Shown here one piece after another: positions 17,134 through 21,823 of a DNA stretch of 21,823 nucleotides. Position 1 is the stretch's first letter; each line of letters starts with the position of its first letter. The stretch comes from Akkermansiaceae bacterium UBA1518 (lineage in GTDB: Bacteria > Verrucomicrobiota > Verrucomicrobiia > Verrucomicrobiales > Akkermansiaceae): positions 1,382 through 23,204 of the forward strand of contig DCQM01000018.1 of NCBI GenBank assembly GCA_002323895.1, read 5' to 3'. The position numbers were made by a program, and so were the translations under genes. The notes beneath the pieces are model-generated. The model made no database searches. It was not told where the DNA came from and was given only the letters and a program-made list of their open reading frames with translations.

Positions 17134-19140
17134 ATGAAATTTGGGGCTATTCTTTTAGGGGTTTTGAGCAGTGTCGCTTCTTTATGTGCTGGAGCTGCTG
17201 GGTTTATTTTGAGTTCACCTTTAGATTATCAGGTCTTCCAGCGAAGTGATCAAAGCTCAGGTGTTTTAATTATTAGCGGGCAGCTTAGTGAACCAGCATC
17301 CAAGCCTACGAAAATTCAGGTTAAGTTTGGACCTCTTCAACAGGCCCAGAGTGATGGGAACGTCTCTACCCTAGGGGTGGTCCAAAAGGGTGATTCTAAG
17401 TTTAGCTTTCCGTCACGGCATTTGGCAGGCGGTTGGCATCGTTTGGATGTCCAGGCTGTGGCAGGTGAGACAATCGTGGGGAAAGTGGTTGTTGAACATG
17501 TTGGAATCGGTGAAATCTTCGTGATCGCCGGGCAATCAAACTCGGCGAATCACGGGGAGGAAAAGCAAAAGGTAAACATTCAAAAGGTCTCTACTTTTGA
17601 TGGAAAATCTTGGCGGATTGCTGATGACCCGCAGCCGGGCGCTAGTGGTCGGGGAGGAAGTTTTATTCCACCATTTGCCAACGAGCTAGTGAAAAAATTC
17701 AAGGTTCCCGTGGGGATTGTTTCGACTGGGGTTGGCGCGACGAGCGTGCGCGAATGGTTGCCGGAAGGGGAGCGGTTCCCGAATCCTCCCACCATCATGA
17801 ATAAGGTTGCCTCTCATCCTCGGGGTGGCTGGATGAGCAAGGGTGAAGTCTATCGTAAATTGATCTCAAGAGTGCAGTCTTTGGGACGAAATGGTTTTCG
17901 AGCAGTGCTGTGGCATCAGGGCGAATCCGATGCCAATCAAAAGGACGAAAGCCGGACCCTGCCAGGCAAGTTGTATCAGGAGTATCTTAGTAAGCTGATC
18001 AAAGCGACTCGGAAGGATCTTAAATGGGAGTGTCCTTGGTTTGTGGCTCAGGCAAGTTATCATACTCCCGAAGACTCCGGGTCAGAAGATATTCGTGCGG
18101 CGCAAAGGGCTCTTTGGGAATCAGGACTCGCCTTGGAAGGTCCAGATACTGATTTATTGATGGGAGAGAATCGCGATCACGATGGGAAAGGAGTGCATTT
18201 CAGCGGGAAGGGTTTACGGGCTCACGGTAGGGCTTGGGCTAATAAAGTGGAGCCTTGGTTGTCACAAGAGCTTCAGAAAAAAAAGGCCTTGGTCTTTGTT
18301 CTTGCAGGTCAATCAAACATGCAGGGCCAGGGGGTAGTTTCAATGGACCATGAGAAGCATTACAATGCTGGAAAGGGCAACTTGGTATGGTCGATGGAAC
18401 ATTCGCAGAGTAAGAACAAGATGAAGCACCTTCGCGATAATCAAGGCAATTGGATTGGACCCCGGAACGTAAGAATCAGATATAAGCAGAAAGATCAGAT
18501 TCGGAGTGGCCCGCTAACAGTCGGATATACGGGTTACGGTGGCTCTAGTCATATTGGGCCCGAGTTACAATTCGGCCACGTAGTTGGGGAATATTTTAGA
18601 GATCGTGAAGTTTATCTCATCAAAACCGCGTGGGGAGGTAAGAGTTTGTTTAAAGATTTTCGGCCACCAAGTTCGAAGGGTGAGACCGGTAAGTATTACG
18701 CCAAGATGGTCGATGAGATTCGAGCTGGTCTGGATGATTTTGGGCCCGATGCCTACGAGCTTGGAGGATTTGTCTGGATGCAGGGTTGGAACGATATGGT
18801 CTCACAAGAGGCAACAGCAGAGTATTCCAAAAACCTCGTTCACTTTGTCGCAGATCTAAGGAAGGAATTTTCCCTCAAGAATTTACCTTTCGTTGTCGGT
18901 GAACTTGGAAATGGAGGAGAAGCTAAACCTAATTCTGGTATGGCTAAATTTCGCGAGGCGCAAAATGAAGGGGTAAAAAAAATTGAGAAGACGTGGTTTG
19001 TAAGCACGAAGGAGTTTGCACGTCCACCGGAGCTTTCGCCGAATATTGGCCATGGCCACCATTGGTATGGGAATGCTGAGAGTTATTTTTTGATTGGTGA
19101 TGCCTTAGGGCGCGAGATGATCAGAGCGCTGAATCGCTAG
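17134..19140 (+). CDS. Tandem sialate O-acetylesterase-like protein (two SGNH/SASA domains)
   Basis: This 668-residue secreted protein starts with MKFGAILLGVLSSVASLCAGAAG. The Shine-Dalgarno GAGAGGG, 8 nt upstream, fixes the start at ATG 17134. After a beta-sandwich-like region (about 25-120), the first SGNH domain has FVIAGQSNSANHG (nucleophile Ser135), WHQGESD (260-266) and a likely catalytic His355 in GKGVHFSG. The second domain begins LVFVLAGQSNMQGQG (Ser394), has FVWMQGWND (Gln550, Gly551, Asn553) in place of WHQGES, and ends GHHWYGNAESYFLIGDALG. Both resemble family CE6/DUF303-like acetylesterases that remove O-acetyl groups from glycans. The preferred substrate (sialic acid, xylan or another glycan) cannot be told from the sequence. 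A duplication of the SASA fold within one chain is likely, and the two halves are much diverged. Confidence 0.85.
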   Translation: MKFGAILLGVLSSVASLCAGAAGFILSSPLDYQVFQRSDQSSGVLIISGQLSEPASKPTKIQVKFGPLQQAQSDGNVSTLGVVQKGDSKFSFPSRHLAGGWHRLDVQAVAGETIVGKVVVEHVGIGEIFVIAGQSNSANHGEEKQKVNIQKVSTFDGKSWRIADDPQPGASGRGGSFIPPFANELVKKFKVPVGIVSTGVGATSVREWLPEGERFPNPPTIMNKVASHPRGGWMSKGEVYRKLISRVQSLGRNGFRAVLWHQGESDANQKDESRTLPGKLYQEYLSKLIKATRKDLKWECPWFVAQASYHTPEDSGSEDIRAAQRALWESGLALEGPDTDLLMGENRDHDGKGVHFSGKGLRAHGRAWANKVEPWLSQELQKKKALVFVLAGQSNMQGQGVVSMDHEKHYNAGKGNLVWSMEHSQSKNKMKHLRDNQGNWIGPRNVRIRYKQKDQIRSGPLTVGYTGYGGSSHIGPELQFGHVVGEYFRDREVYLIKTAWGGKSLFKDFRPPSSKGETGKYYAKMVDEIRAGLDDFGPDAYELGGFVWMQGWNDMVSQEATAEYSKNLVHFVADLRKEFSLKNLPFVVGELGNGGEAKPNSGMAKFREAQNEGVKKIEKTWFVSTKEFARPPELSPNIGHGHHWYGNAESYFLIGDALGREMIRALNR

Positions 19141-19171
19141 GGTTTGCCTTGCTCATCTGGCGTCAGTGGAC

Positions 19172-19175
19172 AAGG
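19172..19175 (+). promoter_or_regulatory. Shine-Dalgarno sequence deciding the start at 19184
   Basis: AAGG lies 8 nt before ATG 19184 and within the extension that an upstream GTG (19166) would add, favouring the ATG. Confidence 0.5.
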
Positions 19176-19183
19176 TCTTTGTA

Positions 19184-19876
19184 ATGAAACCCTACGTGAA
19201 GCTTGCCGAGTCCACCATGCCGGACGGCACGATCTATTCGCTCCACAAGCACGACGGGAAAATCTATCTTAAGTATAACGGGTTCGAGTTGATGAGTACT
19301 GCACTCACTTACTCTGAACAAATGCTGGCTGATTACGGATGCCAGGCTTTGAAAGAAGGGAAGGGATCGAGGCCCTCTCATCCTAAAATTTTGATTGGTG
19401 GGCTTGGCTTGGGCTTCACCTTGAAGCGAACTTTGGAGCTGGTAGGGAGCCCTGCGACAGTTGATGTTGCAGAGCTGATGCCTCCGCTTATCGAGTGGAA
19501 CCGGACTCACCTTGTGGAGCACAATGGACCACTCTTGGAAGATCCTCGGACCCACATTATTCAGGGTGATCTTTACAATATCATTTCCGACACAAATCCG
19601 GGTTTTTACGACTCACTTCTCCTTGATATCGACAACACACCGGATGATCTCATCACATCTGGTAACTCACGCCTCTACTCGCCGGGGTTCCTTGATCAGT
19701 TGCGTAACGTTCTCACCGCGAAAGGATGCCTCTCTTATTGGCTGTCCGAGCCCGCTCCTCGATTTAAGAAGCTATTAATCAAGGCCGGTTTTCAGGTCGA
19801 GGAGTTTGCCTCTAAGCCTCATGAAAAGTCAAAGCGATCCCGCCATTGTATCTTGCTGGCCCGGAAGCGCCGCTAA
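19184..19876 (+). CDS. Spermidine-synthase-like protein (PABS / methyltransferase fold)
   Basis: This 230-residue cytoplasmic protein has the Rossmann-type glycine motif GGLGLGFTL (from Gly72), an acidic strand VDVAELMPPLIEWN and the segment LLDIDNTPDDL, followed by SRLYSPGFLDQLRNVLTAKG. These match spermidine-synthase-related proteins. The DIDNTPDDL stretch belongs to a bacterial branch whose aminopropyltransferase activity is, to my knowledge, not established, so I give no gene symbol. The first 40 residues (TIYSLHKHDGKIYLKYNG) fit the short N-terminal beta domain of that family. It starts 43 nt after the SASA gene and ends about 54 nt before the MsrB-MsrA gene. All three read the same way and could share a transcript, but no functional link is apparent. 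Confidence 0.75.
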   Translation: MKPYVKLAESTMPDGTIYSLHKHDGKIYLKYNGFELMSTALTYSEQMLADYGCQALKEGKGSRPSHPKILIGGLGLGFTLKRTLELVGSPATVDVAELMPPLIEWNRTHLVEHNGPLLEDPRTHIIQGDLYNIISDTNPGFYDSLLLDIDNTPDDLITSGNSRLYSPGFLDQLRNVLTAKGCLSYWLSEPAPRFKKLLIKAGFQVEEFASKPHEKSKRSRHCILLARKRR

Positions 19877-19930
19877 TCTTGCATTTTCCCGGGAATAGGA
19901 TTTCTTCCCAAGAATCTAATCAGAACAAAC

Positions 19931-20908
19931 ATGTTAACTTGGAACGATATCGTTAAATTTGCGACGGATGGAAATGCTGATCCCGATTGTGAGGTTCGGA
20001 AGTCGGAAGACGAATGGCGTAAGCAACTTACGCCGGAGCAATTTCACGTCACCCGGCAACACGGAACCGAACGCCCTTTCAGTTCCGGGATGTGTGAGTT
20101 ATTTGAGCCGGGTAAGTATGCCTGTGTTTGCTGCGATGCCTTATTATTTGATGCTGGTGAGAAATTTGACAGTGGGACTGGTTGGCCTTCTTTCACGCAA
20201 CCTGCGAAGGAAAATGCGATCTCCTATCATGGAGATAATACGATGGGAATGACGCGCATCGAAACTTTGTGTAATAGATGTGAGGCACATCTCGGACATG
20301 TTTTCCCGGATGGCCCAGCACCAGGTGGTCTTCGTTACTGCATTAACGCGGTAGCGCTCAAGAAGGTTGAAGAGATTGATGCGGTCGCGACTTTTGGTGG
20401 CGGGTGCTATTGGTGTACTGAAGCCGTTTTTCGGAGCGTGAAAGGTGTGAGTGCGGTTAGAAGTGGTTTTAGTGACGGTGAGGCAGCTAACCCGACTTAC
20501 AAAGAGGTTTGCACTGGAAAGACAGGTTACGCCGAAGTCATTCAAATTAATTATGACCCCAAGGTAGTGAGCTACGGGGAACTCTTGCGTATTCATATGG
20601 GAACCCACGACCCGACTACACTAAACGCACAGGGTGCTGATATGGGAACCCAATACCGCAGTATTATTCTTTACCGGAGCAATCAGGAACGGCAGATCGC
20701 TGAGGATCTTTTGGAGGAAATTTCTGACACCTTTGATTCTGACATTGTGACAGTAGTGAAGGATTTTGATAGGTTCTACCCTGCTCCTGAAGAGCATGAT
20801 GACTATTACAATCGTAATCCCAATCAGGGTTATTGTCAGGCGGTGATCTCTCCTAAAATCGCCAAATTTCGAAGGACTTTCCAATACCTTCTCTCACCTG
20901 AAAAATGA
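19931..20908 (+). CDS. msrBA: Bifunctional methionine sulfoxide reductase, MsrB-MsrA fusion
   Basis: This 325-residue protein repairs both R- and S-methionine sulfoxide. The MsrB half comes first (about 25-150), with zinc cysteines CVCC (Cys65, Cys68) and CNRC (Cys114, Cys117), the segment SGTGWPSF, and catalytic Cys137 in RYCINAVAL. The MsrA half (about 155-320) has catalytic Cys159 in GGGCYWCTEAVF, with Tyr where many relatives have Phe, then GYAEVIQI, HDPTTLNAQGADMGTQYRS and a C-terminal NPNQGYCQ with a likely resolving Cys. Both catalytic positions are Cys, not TGA, so these are not selenoprotein versions. There is no signal peptide, so it acts in the cytoplasm. The order MsrB then MsrA is one of two known fusion orders. 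No strong Shine-Dalgarno is visible before the ATG. Confidence 0.95.
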   Translation: MLTWNDIVKFATDGNADPDCEVRKSEDEWRKQLTPEQFHVTRQHGTERPFSSGMCELFEPGKYACVCCDALLFDAGEKFDSGTGWPSFTQPAKENAISYHGDNTMGMTRIETLCNRCEAHLGHVFPDGPAPGGLRYCINAVALKKVEEIDAVATFGGGCYWCTEAVFRSVKGVSAVRSGFSDGEAANPTYKEVCTGKTGYAEVIQINYDPKVVSYGELLRIHMGTHDPTTLNAQGADMGTQYRSIILYRSNQERQIAEDLLEEISDTFDSDIVTVVKDFDRFYPAPEEHDDYYNRNPNQGYCQAVISPKIAKFRRTFQYLLSPEK

Positions 20909-21046
20909 ATCATTCGCTCTGATCTATTTTCGCTGACGTTAGATTTTCAGTTTTTTGTTATTGGAGCTAGCAAAGCAGCGCAGGATACACGGGCTTACTG
21001 AGATTAATTTACTTAATCGACAGATCAGGAGGCCCAGAGTTTTTTG

Positions 21047-21796
21047 CTAAGCGCCGTCGATGATATCCAGGGCGATTAATTGCTGGGTAGCGGTGCCGGA
21101 AAAATCTCGGTTTGCAGCTGGGGAAGCTGGGGATGGGTGCAGGATCTTTCCGAGTTGCTGATGGTCCTCTTTGACAGAGGCAAGTTGTTTCTCAGCGAAA
21201 GCTCCAATGCCAATAAGTTTTTCCGGCTGTAGGATTTCAATGATTCGGGCGAGCGATTCACGGCAGGATTTTTCAACCGGCTCCATACAATTGTTTGGAA
21301 GTTTGTCCGGTGTGAGATTAGCTCCGGTTTCCTTCATCCAAACAAGGGGGCAAAAGTTTGCGACGAAGTGGTTTTCAAAAAAGGCATCGGCTGAATCAAA
21401 GAGTTCGGAGAAGAGTCCCCATAGACGACGGCCGGAAACTTCGGAGCGTTCACAGTTGAATCCGGTGATCGGGCGCTTTGGATGTTCGAGGTCGGGTTTT
21501 TCAACCGATCCGGAGATACCCATCCAATCTCTGACGTGGGAGATCTCGCCAAAGGGGACGCCGGTCTGAGCCATTCCATAAGGTCCGGGATTCATGCCTA
21601 GGAAAAGAACCTTCTTGGTTCCGCTTCCGAAGTTTTTCAAGTAGTCGCAATGACGGTCCCAAGCATATTCGAGTGGGTTATAAGTGTAAGCGACGGGATC
21701 TGGAAATTTCAGGCCACGCAGGTCGTTGCGGAGATCATCAGCAGCGGTAATAAGGGGATGTTTGCTCATGAAGTGGGTGTTTGGAGTTCCGACCAT
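21047..21796 (-). CDS. SMUG1-type uracil-DNA glycosylase
   Basis: This 249-residue protein removes uracil, and probably oxidised pyrimidines, from DNA in base excision repair. The catalytic-site motif LGMNPGPYGMAQTGVPFGE (Asn69) and the DNA-intercalating motif HPSPASPAANRD (His220) match SMUG1-family glycosylases. FVANFCPLVWM and LIGIGAFAEKQL also fit the fold. The frame is blocked upstream of ATG 21796 by an in-frame TGA. A second ATG at 21769 (MSKHPLITAADDL) is a plausible alternative start, and neither has a strong Shine-Dalgarno. It stands alone, convergent with the MsrB-MsrA gene across about 140 bp in which I see no clear terminator. Confidence 0.9.
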   Translation of the reverse strand: MVGTPNTHFMSKHPLITAADDLRNDLRGLKFPDPVAYTYNPLEYAWDRHCDYLKNFGSGTKKVLFLGMNPGPYGMAQTGVPFGEISHVRDWMGISGSVEKPDLEHPKRPITGFNCERSEVSGRRLWGLFSELFDSADAFFENHFVANFCPLVWMKETGANLTPDKLPNNCMEPVEKSCRESLARIIEILQPEKLIGIGAFAEKQLASVKEDHQQLGKILHPSPASPAANRDFSGTATQQLIALDIIDGA

Positions 21797-21823
21797 TTTC
21801 CGACCATTTCATCGGCTTCGATT

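Noticed and set aside
20339..20407. MsrB-MsrA as a selenoprotein
   Set aside because: Both catalytic positions are cysteine codons (TGC at 20339 and 20405).

Overview
The gene content points to a Verrucomicrobiota bacterium, probably of the Verrucomicrobiales. The signs are large exported CRTAC1-type FG-GAP/UnbV proteins, a XylR-type AraC regulator, a ThuA/SGNH/PVC-type dehydrogenase fusion, a CE15-like esterase, a tandem sialate O-acetylesterase-like protein and a secreted LamG protein. Most products carry export signals. Shine-Dalgarno sequences are often weak or absent. TGA is a normal stop codon elsewhere in the window (DUF3500 gene, metalloprotease, CE15 esterase, AraC regulator).

The outstanding feature lies at 711-5940. 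Two divergent paralogous lipoproteins, tail to tail with an 11-bp overlap, are each interrupted by one in-frame TGA at the homologous position (2529-2531 on +, 4245-4243 on -). Protein homology continues on both sides of the TGA. In both genes the loop of a hairpin starts exactly 17 nt after the TGA. Its tetraloop is GGUC, the same as in the E. coli fdhF SECIS. The 5-bp apical stem shows a compensatory change between the copies (C-G versus A-U) and a G-U versus A-U change. The simplest reading is that both are selenoproteins of an apparently undescribed type (CRTAC1-like FG-GAP/UnbV lipoproteins), about 970 and 775 residues long. Routine annotation would split them into four ORFs. The first also has a C-terminal thioredoxin-like domain with a CPVC motif. 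The second is translationally coupled to the AraC/XylR-type regulator upstream.

Layout: 1-356 (-) partial LamG protein; 357-710 divergent spacer; 711-3623 (+) selenoprotein 1; 3613-5940 (-) selenoprotein 2; 5937-7127 (-) regulator; 7128-7510 divergent spacer; 7511-8500 and 8497-10047 (+) a coupled pair, Tat-exported DUF3500 protein and a protein with two HExxH metalloprotease-like motifs; 10060-14232 (-) ThuA/SGNH/PVC dehydrogenase/cupredoxin fusion; 14318-15553 (+) CE15-like esterase; 15615-16868 (-) beta-lactamase-family serine hydrolase; 17134-19140 (+) tandem SASA esterase; 19184-19876 (+) spermidine-synthase-like protein; 19931-20908 (+) MsrB-MsrA fusion; 21047-21796 (-) SMUG1-type uracil-DNA glycosylase.

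Functionally, the window mixes exported carbohydrate-ester hydrolases and oxidoreductases (likely polysaccharide use) with redox and repair genes. No selA, selB, selC or selD is present here, so the selenocysteine claim depends on those genes being elsewhere in the genome.
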